This document shows, piece after piece, positions 25,618 through 34,575 of a stretch of 64,000 bases of DNA (positions within the stretch are counted from its first letter, which is position 1; the number at the start of each line of letters is the position of its first letter). The notes beneath the pieces are model-generated. The model was not told the DNA's origin. It was given only the letters and a program-made list of their open reading frames with translations, and did not search any database. Source of the DNA: Parachlamydiales bacterium. GTDB taxonomy: Bacteria > Chlamydiota > Chlamydiia > Chlamydiales > Rhabdochlamydiaceae. The DNA is taken from assembly GCA_023265455.1 (NCBI GenBank), contig JAHFTQ010000002.1, positions 124,001 through 188,000 of the forward strand, read 5' to 3'. A program made the position numbers and the translations under genes.

Positions 25618-26784
25618 ATGGTACTGCTCAACACTCAATTTAAGAAGCTGAAAAGGGAATACGTTTTTCCGATCATCGACCGCAAACTGGCCGAGATGAG
25701 AGAAAAGTTTCCCCATCTCTCTATTGTCAACTTAGGAGTGGGAGATATTGCCCTTCCCCTTGTTCCTTCCGTTGCCAGCGCCATCTGCGCAGCCACTCAA
25801 GAAATGACTAAACCTCTCACTTTGCATGGCTACGGCCCAAGCGTTGGATATTTATTTTTAAGAGAGGCCATCAGCCGTCTCTACGGAGCCTGCGCCATCG
25901 ACCCCGATGAAATTTTTATCTCCGATGGAACCGGCAGCGATGTCGGCAATATCCAAGAACTCCTCAGCCCCCGCTGCAAAATCGGAATTCCCGATCCCAC
26001 CTACCCCGCCTATCTCGATAGCGCCATCATCAGCGGCAGACTCTCTAAAGTGACATTTCTCCCCTGTACTGAAGCAACCGGCTTTGTCCCCCTCCCTCCC
26101 TCAGAGCATCTCGATGTCATCTATCTTTGCACTCCTAATAATCCCACAGGTGTTGCTCTGACACGCCAGCAGCTTAAAGCCTGGATTGACTATGCCCACC
26201 GTGAAAACGCTCTTCTTCTCGTTGATAACGCCTATGAAGCGTTCGTCTCCTCCCCCGATGTCCCCCGTTCCATCTATGAAATCGAAGGAGCCAAAGACGT
26301 CGCCATCGAGTTTAGAAGCTTTTCTAAATCAGCAGGATTTACAGGACTGCGCTGCGCTTATACAGTTCTTCCCCGTACGGTCTCTCAAGGAAAACTCCAT
26401 CCGATGTGGAAGAAACGGCAAAATATCAAGTTCAACGGAGTCTCCTACCCCATTCAACGCGGTGCTGAAGCCGCCCTTTCCTCTCAAGGCCTCCAAGAAA
26501 CTCGAAGCCAAATCGGTCACTACCTCCTCCAAGGACAATTGCTATCCCAAGGCCTACGCAAGCTCGGTTTTACCTGCGCTGGCGGGCAAGACGCCCCTTA
26601 TATTTGGTGGAAAGTCCCCTCTGGAAAAACCTCATGGGATTTTTTCGATGAGATCTTGAACAAATGCCAACTGATTTCCATTCCCGGACGGGGATTTGGA
26701 CACCACGGAGAAGGCTACATGCGCCTCTCAACATTTACAACCCAAACCCCACTAGCCCTAGAAAGATTATGCGCTTTAAAATAA
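25618..26784 (+). CDS. dapL: LL-diaminopimelate aminotransferase
   Basis: A 388-residue class I PLP aminotransferase of the DapL group, which makes LL-diaminopimelate directly from tetrahydrodipicolinate; chlamydiae use it for lysine/peptidoglycan precursor synthesis. Diagnostic pieces: LGVGDIALPL, LHGYGPSVGYLFLREAIS, ISDGTGSDVGNIQEL, CTPNNPTGVALT and the PLP lysine in EFRSFSKSAGFTGLR. The start is leaderless-looking: no ribosome site precedes the ATG, and the rnc start is only 25 bp away. The 3' end overlaps the next gene. Confidence 0.94.
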   Translation: MVLLNTQFKKLKREYVFPIIDRKLAEMREKFPHLSIVNLGVGDIALPLVPSVASAICAATQEMTKPLTLHGYGPSVGYLFLREAISRLYGACAIDPDEIFISDGTGSDVGNIQELLSPRCKIGIPDPTYPAYLDSAIISGRLSKVTFLPCTEATGFVPLPPSEHLDVIYLCTPNNPTGVALTRQQLKAWIDYAHRENALLLVDNAYEAFVSSPDVPRSIYEIEGAKDVAIEFRSFSKSAGFTGLRCAYTVLPRTVSQGKLHPMWKKRQNIKFNGVSYPIQRGAEAALSSQGLQETRSQIGHYLLQGQLLSQGLRKLGFTCAGGQDAPYIWWKVPSGKTSWDFFDEILNKCQLISIPGRGFGHHGEGYMRLSTFTTQTPLALERLCALK

Positions 26785-27428
26785 CTGGCCAGCATCGCAA
26801 GGTTTTCGAGAGTCAAAAGTACATCACTTTTGAAAACTCTCTCCCCTCCACTCTTCTCGAAGAGGCTTCCCTCCAAGCTGACACTATTCTTTCAGCCCGC
26901 CTTCATCGAATGATTGACAACGTCTCTTCCCCCGAGCTTTTCAAAGTCGGCCGGGACCTCTGGCGTCAAAATGCGACCATCAAACGTCTCGTCCAAAACC
27001 GAACCCTCGCTCAACTGGCCGGAGGCCTCTTCGGGAAAAAAACCCTCCATCTCGCCTTTGCTCAACTCCTTCGCACCACTTCTCGAATCGGATTTCCAGG
27101 ATTGACTGCCTGCCCTCTCCAACAAATTTCCTGCATCCATCCCCTCGCTGGAGCCGCCCTCATCCGTCTCTCAGGAACAAATACCTCTTCGCCTTTACTT
27201 CCCACCCAACCCGAAGATGTTGTCTTTCTAACTCCTGACCTCCCTATCCCCTGGGAAATCTTTTTTCAAGAACCCCACCACAGCTTTCTCCTCATTGCCT
27301 ACGCTCCCCCCAGAGCGCAATACCTCCTCAACAAACAAGATGTCCACACCCACGATCTGAAGAAACTGGGCTATGGATTTGGCGATGCCATCTGTCCTCC
27401 GCATCATCCTATTCTTTATATGGAGTGA
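26769..27428 (+). CDS. Conserved chlamydial protein of unknown function
   Basis: A 219-residue protein beginning MRFKITGQHRKVFESQKY, overlapping the dapL stop by 16 nt; AGAAAGA lies just before the ATG. It is soluble, with helical first half and a C-terminal part rich in prolines (FFQEPHHSFLLIAYAPPRAQYLL, ending HHPILYME). I recognise no catalytic motif. An uncharacterised gene follows dapL in Chlamydia as well, so this is probably its orthologue. A degenerate copy of its C-terminus lies at 27997-28053, evidence for a past local duplication. Confidence 0.7.
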   Translation: MRFKITGQHRKVFESQKYITFENSLPSTLLEEASLQADTILSARLHRMIDNVSSPELFKVGRDLWRQNATIKRLVQNRTLAQLAGGLFGKKTLHLAFAQLLRTTSRIGFPGLTACPLQQISCIHPLAGAALIRLSGTNTSSPLLPTQPEDVVFLTPDLPIPWEIFFQEPHHSFLLIAYAPPRAQYLLNKQDVHTHDLKKLGYGFGDAICPPHHPILYME

Positions 27429-27438
27429 GAAAAATAGA

Positions 27439-27475
27439 GTGACTGCTTCCTAGCCTTTAGGCAGGAAGCAGTCAC
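27439..27475. terminator. Bidirectional hairpin between convergent genes
   Basis: GTGACTGCTTCCT (27439-27451) and AGGAAGCAGTCAC (27463-27475) are perfect 13-bp inverted repeats, and the inner AGCC...GGC pairs further. It sits midway between the stops of the rightward dapL-partner gene and a leftward small gene. No long T-run follows on either side. The position fits a shared terminator. Confidence 0.75.
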
Positions 27476-27493
27476 AGCGTGCTTCTTTAGACA

Positions 27494-27799
27494 TCATGCT
27501 TGATGGAGTCTTGCTCTTCTATTGATACAATCTATTAACCCATAGACAAGAACACTTGCTACAAGGGCAACAAAAGCAGCCTCAAGACCCAGCGCAAGAC
27601 CTGATGTAGCGACAAGTGTTAGCCTTTCAGCTGAAGGATCTAAGTGTCCGTAACTCTGACGGTAGGCATTTCTTCTAAGATGCTGATGTACAAGAAATGT
27701 TACCATTCCCACAAGTATCGTCAGCGCTTTTTTTGGCGTTACATCGCTGTAAAACTCTCGTACAACATTTGTCGGTTCCGTGCGTAGAGCATTTGCCAT
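27494..27799 (-). CDS. Small membrane protein, function unknown
   Basis: A 101-residue protein with one clear membrane helix at the C-terminal side (about residues 65-90, LALGLEAAFVALVASVLVYGL) and a weaker hydrophobic stretch around 25-42 (ALTILVGMVTFLV). Basic residues flank both. The frame extends to 27838, but AAGGAGG placed 6 nt before the ATG at 27799 (MANALRTEPTN) decides the start. I do not recognise the family. Chlamydial inclusion-membrane proteins have a pair of close hydrophobic segments, which this roughly resembles, but the segments are too far apart to argue it. Confidence 0.6.
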   Translation of the reverse strand: MANALRTEPTNVVREFYSDVTPKKALTILVGMVTFLVHQHLRRNAYRQSYGHLDPSAERLTLVATSGLALGLEAAFVALVASVLVYGLIDCINRRARLHQA

Positions 27800-27996
27800 A
27801 CAGGCCTCCTTTTTTGAGATGAACGGTTGAATAAGCAATTCTCAACCAGATTCAACGATTCAAGTATTGATTTTCCAAGATATTTATACAATATTTTATA
27901 GAAGAACTTGCCTGCGCTTTGTAGATTTCGAGCATGATGGAACTCTAAAACTGATTGTCCCTAGTGCCCGACCCGCACTGTCTCCCAGAGAAAAAA

Positions 27997-28053
27997 TTTG
28001 GCGATGCGATCAGTCCTCAGCATCATCCTGTGCTTTATACAGCTTCAAATTGA
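27997..28053 (+). pseudogene. Remnant copy of the dapL-partner gene 3' end
   Basis: The reading FGDAISPQHHPVLYTASN closely matches FGDAICPPHHPILYME at the end of the gene at 26769-27428. Upstream, about 27950-27990, a weaker match to the preceding residues (LIV..AR.A against LIA..PPRA) can be followed with gaps. No intact frame remains. The rest of the gap 27800-28066 shows only the ribosome site of the small membrane gene and A+T-rich sequence. Confidence 0.7.
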
Positions 28054-28066
28054 TGCAATTTGCGTT

Positions 28067-30319
28067 TTACAAAATATTACAAGATGTCGATTTGTTTTTG
28101 TTAATTTGATTTTCAACTTCTTGTATACTTTTTAGAGTGGCTTGTACTTTTTGATGCTGTTCGTCAAAATTTTTCCTGCTAATTTTAAGCGCTGTGTTTA
28201 GATGTTCCATCGCTTGCTCCGGGTTATTTAATGCTGCATATATTTTTCCAAGTTCACAGTGATGATCTACAACCCGGGGGTCGTCTTCAGGAAGGTGCTT
28301 ATAAATAATATTTAAGCCCTTTAATATTTTATTCTTAGCAGCCTCTAACTCTTGTGCTTTTTCTGTAGTTATTTTTGAATTAATGCCAATTTCATAATGA
28401 CATTGACTCACACGAAGAAATACATGACTCATATAAAGACTGTCTTTATTCAACTCTTCCATCATTTTCTCAGCTGTTTGTAAATAATTCATGGCTTCTG
28501 GATATCGTTTAAGAGTCGTTAGATCTATACCAATATTAAGATGGGCAAAAATACTGGCTAGAGGATCTGGTAGTGGATACTTTGTCACTAACTCTAAAAA
28601 TTCTATCCCTTTTTGTAGGGCTTGCTCTCTTAATTTTTGCTGCTTTTGTGGGTCTTTTTCGATATCAGCAAGGAAGGACAGAGCATGATTAACAGTATTT
28701 AAATATTGAGCTATCTTTATGTTAAATTTTTCGTTTTTAAGTTGTTGTAAACATTTTTCAAGATCGGATAATCCATTCTGAATTCTCTCTCTATCCCCTT
28801 CTTCTTTGCCAATATAGATAGAAGTTTGAGCTAAACCAGCTCGAAGTGCTTTCACTTGTGAACTCTCTTCACCCAATAGTTTTTGCTCAATTTTTAGTGC
28901 TTGTTGGTAATTAATTTCTGCTTCCTTGTATTTTCTTGCTAAAGCGTAAGCATTACCAAGATGATCGAGAAATAAAGCCTGAGTGGGCTCATCTTCCATT
29001 TGACGACTTGTCTCAAGTCCTAGTTTGGAGAAATGACGGCCAGAATTAAAATCATTTAGATAATAGATTGAGTAAATTGCTAACGATTTTATTCCTCCAA
29101 TTAACACTATTTTATTAGAAAATCTAAGAATTTCTGGTTTTTTATACAAAAGTGAAAAATGCAAAAACCATGCCTTATTTATTTTTGAACCAACTTTTTT
29201 CCAGATAACTTCTGGCTCATTATCTATATTTTCAGCTTCTTTGCCCATTTCTTTAAGAAAATGAAAAGTTCTTTGAAAATACTTTGGGTGCCCTAATCCT
29301 AATTTTTTTTCTTCAGCGTCTTCTAAATGAACTACTTCTTGCATTAACTGGTGCATAGAATAGGTGTCATTTTGGGAATTAAATTTCATAAGGGCATAAT
29401 TGCTTAGGTCCCTTGAAATTCTATCGCTAACCCATGGGCTTTCTGCCCATTGATCTAACCAACCCCCAGGTATATCATTATAATGCAAATATGAGCATAG
29501 TCCCAGCCATTCAATGGTCTTAGGCGATTGCTCTTTTAAGTCATCTAAAGTAGATTTCCAAACTGTTTTCAAGGTATGGGTGTAATCTCTTTCCCAGTCC
29601 TTCTCCATGGGAGCATCTACGACTTTGTTATGCTGAGTATAAAGCTCTCTATACTTGGCTATACTTTGTCTAGGAGTGTTTTTAATATAATGAGCCACTA
29701 AATTAATAGCGAAAGGAAAACGATTTAAATCTTCTACAAGCAATGAAGCTTCTTGTCTGTTTTGCTCCTCTGTAATCTCTTGCAAAAGTTTAATCGCTTC
29801 TTCCGGTTCAAAAGGTCCAACTTCTCTCTTGGTTTCTTTTTGAGGAAACCATATATCCTCTCGCCTGGATGTGATTAAAACGTACCCTCCTCTCTCGGGA
29901 ACTTTTATTGTAGGTAGAGGCTTATTAAAATTGTCATAAATGAGTAACCAGGGCTTAGGCAAATCAAGATTGCTTAAACGAATGCATACCTTTTCAGGAA
30001 TTTCTTCGAGGGTTAGATTTGAGATTTGGAAATTTTTAAAATAATGTTGAGATAAATGTTCTCCCAGTTCTTTATATTGAATTGCTAAATCTCTTCCGCA
30101 GTCAAAGGTCCAGACAAAAGAGAAATCAGGAAAATAGTCATTTGCAAATGCAATAGCCGATTCGCTTTTACCTACTCCACCCAGCCCATGGAGAAGCTTT
30201 GCCTTGACCGGAGTTTGGTTATTCCAGGTATCTTTATCCGCAAGGAATTGCTCCACCAAAAATTGCTCAATCTCATTTCTCTTAATGAAATCCCGATGCT
30301 TGCCATTTAGATTTGACAA
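28067..30319 (-). CDS. NB-ARC (STAND) ATPase with C-terminal TPR array
   Basis: A 750-residue STAND-type switch protein. It opens directly with the NB-ARC module: HRDFIKRNEIEQFL, Walker A GLGGVGKS (45-52), Walker B WLLIYDN (124-130), the sensor strand GGYVLITSRRE (144-153), FPFAINLVAHYI (201-212, the GLPLA position) and, after a winged-helix stretch, MHQLMQEVV (322-330) at the MHD position. From about residue 430 to the end are tetratricopeptide-like repeats (LGNAYALARKYKEAEINYQQAL; LGKIYAALNNPEQAMEHLNTAL). There is no N-terminal effector domain. The start appears to be TTG, 29 nt after the patatin stop, so the two form an operon. ATP-driven oligomerisation upon ligand sensing is the family mechanism; the ligand is unknown. 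Confidence 0.85.
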   Translation of the reverse strand: MSNLNGKHRDFIKRNEIEQFLVEQFLADKDTWNNQTPVKAKLLHGLGGVGKSESAIAFANDYFPDFSFVWTFDCGRDLAIQYKELGEHLSQHYFKNFQISNLTLEEIPEKVCIRLSNLDLPKPWLLIYDNFNKPLPTIKVPERGGYVLITSRREDIWFPQKETKREVGPFEPEEAIKLLQEITEEQNRQEASLLVEDLNRFPFAINLVAHYIKNTPRQSIAKYRELYTQHNKVVDAPMEKDWERDYTHTLKTVWKSTLDDLKEQSPKTIEWLGLCSYLHYNDIPGGWLDQWAESPWVSDRISRDLSNYALMKFNSQNDTYSMHQLMQEVVHLEDAEEKKLGLGHPKYFQRTFHFLKEMGKEAENIDNEPEVIWKKVGSKINKAWFLHFSLLYKKPEILRFSNKIVLIGGIKSLAIYSIYYLNDFNSGRHFSKLGLETSRQMEDEPTQALFLDHLGNAYALARKYKEAEINYQQALKIEQKLLGEESSQVKALRAGLAQTSIYIGKEEGDRERIQNGLSDLEKCLQQLKNEKFNIKIAQYLNTVNHALSFLADIEKDPQKQQKLREQALQKGIEFLELVTKYPLPDPLASIFAHLNIGIDLTTLKRYPEAMNYLQTAEKMMEELNKDSLYMSHVFLRVSQCHYEIGINSKITTEKAQELEAAKNKILKGLNIIYKHLPEDDPRVVDHHCELGKIYAALNNPEQAMEHLNTALKISRKNFDEQHQKVQATLKSIQEVENQINKNKSTSCNIL

Positions 30320-30348
30320 TTTGCGTTTTATGGGATCTCGCCTTTCTG

Positions 30349-32970
30349 CTATAGCTCTTGCGGAGTCTTTAAAAAAAAACGGAGCGCCTTATCTGCAGAT
30401 TTAATTAGGGCAGATTGTTCCTCAGGTGTTAATCCAAAACGGCTCAATGGAATATCTACGGTTACTGGGATTGAAACAATTCGGTTTTTGTTATGAGGGT
30501 CATCTTGAATAAGAAGATCCTCTGCATGATAAAAAGTATCAAGCACGGCTTTAACGACATCAGGAGCTTTGTCTAGGTTATAGTTGAAATTTTTTGATGT
30601 TTCTAAACGAAATCCTAAGGTCCGACGATTTGTTTTCTCGCCTAGTTGTTTAGGCTCATTTTGATATTTATTATCATCAAAGGCTTTTATTGGTAAATTG
30701 TTAATGAGCCCTCCATCAACATATCGACCCAGATCTTTACGCTCATGCCTTGTATCTGTCGGAGAATTTTTAACCTGTAATACATAAGGCTCAAAAATCC
30801 CTGGAATAGACGCCGAAGCACAAACTGCGTCGGAGATAACCACATCTTGGAAAATTTCATCCTCCCAGCTAAATGTTTTAATCTCTGGTTTATTATTTTC
30901 TTTTAAACAGGTTGCATAAACGTACAAATCCTTATATTTATCTGGATTCTGTCCAACCAAATCATGAAGTTCTCTAAAAGTACAGTGCTTTTTGTTTGTG
31001 GCCTTGTAAACACGCTCTTCTACCCATTTATGTAGATCTGTACTTTTACACAATCCTGTTGTTTCTAATAATCTATTATTCAGCGCTTTGGCTTTAGCTA
31101 TAGGGTTTAAAGATGAAGTTCCTGTCCAATAGTCTTTTAAAATTGATGTAATAGCTGGAATCATGTTACCTGTTTTCATTGTCTGTAAAATTCCAGCATG
31201 CATACTGCTAACAGGATCTAAAAATTCTTCAAAATCTTTAAGAGCCAATTCTCGATTAAGCTCTTGGCTATTATACCCAACAGCTACAAGGGTCGCAGTA
31301 ATAGCTCCCGCCGATGTTCCTGCAACATGAGTCACCTGGCCCATACTTTCTAAATCTTCTAAAGCTTTAATAATACCAACATAAGCAATTCCTTTTGCTC
31401 CCCCTCCTTGAAAAACAATATGCTTGGGGGGTCTTTTAGTATAATCTTGAGGCTGATCCTTCTCTCGGTTGATTTGCACAGCAAGTGTTTCCAGCAAAGC
31501 AGCGCATTGAGTAGCTTCTAGACTCTTTTTTCCACTGAGTAATAATAAAGGTGCTCGATGTTGATAATCGCCTTGCATTAGATCGGCTTCATGATAATAA
31601 AGTCGAGTGATCGCATCAGGTTGTTCTCCTAACGCTGCCCAGTGAACAGCCGTTCTACCTCGACTATTTGCCTGGTTTACAGGAACGTGTTTCTTGGTGA
31701 TTAAAAAATCGATGGCTAATTCAACTCCTTCAAAAGCCGCTAAATGAAGTGGGGTTCTATCTTCTCTATCTACTTGGTTCAGTAAAAATTCAGTTTCTTT
31801 GTGATATCTAGTCAGCAGATGTTTTAAAAGCGGACAACTTTCACTGGTCCTAGTTTTAATAGCTAAGTGAAGCACTGTCCCTATTTCTGGCGGCATAGCA
31901 TCTAAAAGTTGCTTTGGGTTTTCTTTTAAAACCTTATCAACAGTTTCAATGTCTCCGGATTGGATAGCAAGATATGAGGAGGAATAGGCAATTCCTTCAG
32001 GGGATATCCATGGAGTAAATCGAACTCTCTCAACTAAAATTCCAACAATATGGGCATGTCCATTCTCAATAGCAAGATGAAAAGCTGTTTTCCCCATCTT
32101 ATTCGTATCACTACCTTTAAATTTTTCTATAAGAAGAGGAATTAAGGGCGCGTATCCATTTGCAGCCGCTAAATGAAGACCATTGTTTCCTTCTGAATCA
32201 CAGTAGCGATACTCTAAGCGCATTTGAATCAGATACTCTACTTGTTTCTTGCGCCCTTCATCAATCATACGAAGAAAGAGAGTCTTACCAGAAATATCCG
32301 TAAGTCGTGCTACAAGTGACTTATTAACACTAATTTTGCTCCATTCTTCCTTAATACAAGCTTCTACTAAGACCTGGAAGCATAGTTTTCTTAAAGAGTC
32401 ACAGTCCAGCCCAAATGAGGAAATGCCCAAAGAATCAGCCAGCAGTGTTAATTCTTCCTTGGATAAAGGCTCAAGAAATAACTCGGCCTCTTGAGCTTCA
32501 GCCTTGTCCGTACTTGCAGCCAATAACACCGCAGTAACAGCAACAACAGCCAAAATCAATAATAGAAGATTATTATACGGTTTTTGCGATTGAATATTGT
32601 TAACATCTCTGACTGTATGAATGAAGCATTTCTGATTATGGGCATTATTTATATTCTTACGAGGAGAATGCAAACAGGAAATAGAGCATTTAAATATATC
32701 GGTAGGCTTAAGTAAAGATGCTTCTTTTGAGTATCGTCTCTTTTGAAAAGTTCTTTTAAAACATAGTCCTGTATAATTGTCTAGAAAAGATGGCTTTTTT
32801 TGACTAAAAGCAGGTCTTTTTTTCGAGGAAGAATATTGTTGTGCAGATAGAATTTTTAAACATATTTTCTGAAGAAAACCGCAGTTTACAGATGGCTTAT
32901 GGACTAAGTTTCTGATTTTGTGGCTACCATTGTGACAAACAGCTGAAGATCTGCGTACAAAGATACTCAT
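30349..32970 (-). CDS. Ankyrin-repeat patatin-like phospholipase with membrane anchor
   Basis: An 873-residue protein. Residues 1-130 are basic, S/C/N-rich and unlike a bacterial signal peptide; a membrane helix follows at about 134-152. Ankyrin-type repeats span about 225-475 (GNNGLHLAAANGYAPLIPLLI, GKTAFHLAIENGHAHIVGILV, DRTPLHLAAFEGVELAIDFLI, GRTAVHWAALG). The patatin domain, about 517-795, is catalytically intact: oxyanion loop GGGAKG (522-527), nucleophile S553 in GTSAG, and D752 of DGG. Patatins hydrolyse phospholipid acyl chains. AGAGGAGG 6 nt before the ATG is a strong start. It is the first gene of an operon with the NB-ARC-TPR gene and may be its effector; a secreted host-directed lipase is the alternative. 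Confidence 0.9.
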   Translation of the reverse strand: MSIFVRRSSAVCHNGSHKIRNLVHKPSVNCGFLQKICLKILSAQQYSSSKKRPAFSQKKPSFLDNYTGLCFKRTFQKRRYSKEASLLKPTDIFKCSISCLHSPRKNINNAHNQKCFIHTVRDVNNIQSQKPYNNLLLLILAVVAVTAVLLAASTDKAEAQEAELFLEPLSKEELTLLADSLGISSFGLDCDSLRKLCFQVLVEACIKEEWSKISVNKSLVARLTDISGKTLFLRMIDEGRKKQVEYLIQMRLEYRYCDSEGNNGLHLAAANGYAPLIPLLIEKFKGSDTNKMGKTAFHLAIENGHAHIVGILVERVRFTPWISPEGIAYSSSYLAIQSGDIETVDKVLKENPKQLLDAMPPEIGTVLHLAIKTRTSESCPLLKHLLTRYHKETEFLLNQVDREDRTPLHLAAFEGVELAIDFLITKKHVPVNQANSRGRTAVHWAALGEQPDAITRLYYHEADLMQGDYQHRAPLLLLSGKKSLEATQCAALLETLAVQINREKDQPQDYTKRPPKHIVFQGGGAKGIAYVGIIKALEDLESMGQVTHVAGTSAGAITATLVAVGYNSQELNRELALKDFEEFLDPVSSMHAGILQTMKTGNMIPAITSILKDYWTGTSSLNPIAKAKALNNRLLETTGLCKSTDLHKWVEERVYKATNKKHCTFRELHDLVGQNPDKYKDLYVYATCLKENNKPEIKTFSWEDEIFQDVVISDAVCASASIPGIFEPYVLQVKNSPTDTRHERKDLGRYVDGGLINNLPIKAFDDNKYQNEPKQLGEKTNRRTLGFRLETSKNFNYNLDKAPDVVKAVLDTFYHAEDLLIQDDPHNKNRIVSIPVTVDIPLSRFGLTPEEQSALIKSADKALRFFLKTPQEL

Positions 32971-33005
32971 AGTTATCCTCCTCTAATTTCCAAAGAACAG
33001 GCGAG

Positions 33006-33035
33006 ATAGTAGCTAATTAAAGATTTATTTGTCTA
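33006..33035 (-). promoter_or_regulatory. Candidate promoter of the patatin / NB-ARC operon
   Basis: Read leftward, TAGACA (33035-33030) and TACTAT (33011-33006) are 18 bp apart and about 36 bp upstream of the patatin ATG. Both hexamers deviate by one or two bases from sigma-70 consensus. The 96-bp gap to the divergent MATE gene must hold the promoters of both. Confidence 0.35.
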
Positions 33036-33066
33036 GTTTTTAAACATTGCACCGCAAAGTGTTCAT

Positions 33067-34575
33067 GTGAATGCTCACCTTCCCCTATCTGTCTTGGTTC
33101 AAAAGGTGACATTACAACTTTGCCCTTACACATCCAAATCTTCCATTGAACCTTATCTGAATTTTTCGGTAGCATCTTCAGCTAAACAGTCTAAATATAG
33201 TGGTACTGTGACAGACAATCAAAGCCCTCCCGTAGCGCTCTCAAAATATCCGATGGCAAGCCTAAGAGAGCTTATCACTTTGGCTTTCCCGATCATTTTT
33301 GTTCTTGTCTGTACAAACTTAGCGAGTTTCTGTGATCGGCTCTTGTTATCACGTTATTCGTTGGAGGCTTTTGAAGGGTGTGTGAGCGCCTCGTTTCTCT
33401 GTATGCTATTTCAGGTGCCTTGCATTCGCCTGGCCTCGATTGCTCAAGTGTTTGTGGGAAAACAAGTTGGCGAAGGCGATGGCTCTTCTGTAGGACAATA
33501 TGTTTGGCAGATGATCTGGTTTTCGCTTTTAAGCCTTGTCATCATTTTACCAGCAGGTCTTTTGCTGGCGCCTGTCTATTTTTCAGAGACATCTATTGAG
33601 CGGGTTGGGATGGTCTATTTTAAAGGGATGCTGTATGCACACGCACTGTTTCCTTTAGGAGCGGCTCTATCTTCGTTTTTTATGGGAATTGGGAAAACCC
33701 GATTTATCGTGTATGCCATGCTTCTAAGCCAAATTGTTCATTTCTCTTTGGCTTTACTCCTCATTTTTGGTGTTCCAGGAGTTGTGCCGCCCTTGGGAAT
33801 TTTAGGAGCTGTGATCGCATTGATTACATCGCAGGGGCTATTTTGCATAACGCTTTTGGGTGTTTTTTTTAAAAAAGCTTATCGCAGGACCTATGGCACC
33901 TGGAATTACAGACTAAAAGGTGCTCTTTTCTACGAATGCCTAAAAGTTGGACTCCCCTCAGCTCTAGGTAAATTAAGTGCCTTGCTAGCGTGGGTGGCTA
34001 TTACAAAAATCATGATCGTCAAGGGAGATGCCTATTTAACGGTTTTATCGGTGGGAAGTACGCTGACTTTGATCATTATCTTCATTAACGATGGGTTAGG
34101 AAGAGCTGTGACAACGGTGGCTTCCTATATTATTGGAGCTGGGAAATGGGTCCCTTATGCTGCTAAGCTGGGCAGGTCCACATTACTATTTTTGGGTCTT
34201 TTCTCGCTCATTTTTTTAGTCCCTTTCGTGATCTGTCCTGACATGTTCAGTTCCCTTGTCTTCCCCTCTTTACCTCGGGAACATTTAAGTTTCATTTACC
34301 CTGCACTATTTTGGATCTGGATTTACGCACTGACAAATGGGATCAGCTTTCTAGGGATTGGATTGTTAACCGCAACTCGGCAAACTTTTTTCTATATGGT
34401 ACTTTGCCAGCTGACCTGGATCACCTATGGGATTCTTTTAAGGGGAATTCAAAATGGGAACTGGCCACCCGAACGGTTGTGGTGCGTAATGGCGCTTGAG
34501 AGTCTCATAGGATCTAGTATTCAACTTCTCTGGGTGAGAAAAAAACAAGCTGAATCGATTTTTACAGCACTCTAG
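33067..34575 (+). CDS. MATE-family multidrug/toxin exporter
   Basis: A membrane protein of up to 502 residues with about 12 helices arranged as two halves. The first half opens LRELITLAFPIIFVLVCTNLA...DRLLLSRYS and the second GLPSALGKLSALLAWVAITKI, matching the pseudo-symmetric MATE fold. Such proteins export cationic compounds using Na+ or H+ gradients. The first 62 residues from the GTG at 33067 are polar and unlike MATE; the ATG at 33253 (MASLREL) would give a standard-length protein, and I cannot decide between them. It is divergent from the patatin operon and its stop shares CTAG with the SH2-like gene. Confidence 0.82.
   Translation: MNAHLPLSVLVQKVTLQLCPYTSKSSIEPYLNFSVASSAKQSKYSGTVTDNQSPPVALSKYPMASLRELITLAFPIIFVLVCTNLASFCDRLLLSRYSLEAFEGCVSASFLCMLFQVPCIRLASIAQVFVGKQVGEGDGSSVGQYVWQMIWFSLLSLVIILPAGLLLAPVYFSETSIERVGMVYFKGMLYAHALFPLGAALSSFFMGIGKTRFIVYAMLLSQIVHFSLALLLIFGVPGVVPPLGILGAVIALITSQGLFCITLLGVFFKKAYRRTYGTWNYRLKGALFYECLKVGLPSALGKLSALLAWVAITKIMIVKGDAYLTVLSVGSTLTLIIIFINDGLGRAVTTVASYIIGAGKWVPYAAKLGRSTLLFLGLFSLIFLVPFVICPDMFSSLVFPSLPREHLSFIYPALFWIWIYALTNGISFLGIGLLTATRQTFFYMVLCQLTWITYGILLRGIQNGNWPPERLWCVMALESLIGSSIQLLWVRKKQAESIFTAL

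Noticed and set aside
26664..26768. Upstream start of the dapL-partner gene at 26664
   Set aside because: The first 35 residues are an out-of-frame reading of dapL; the ATG at 26769 fits better.
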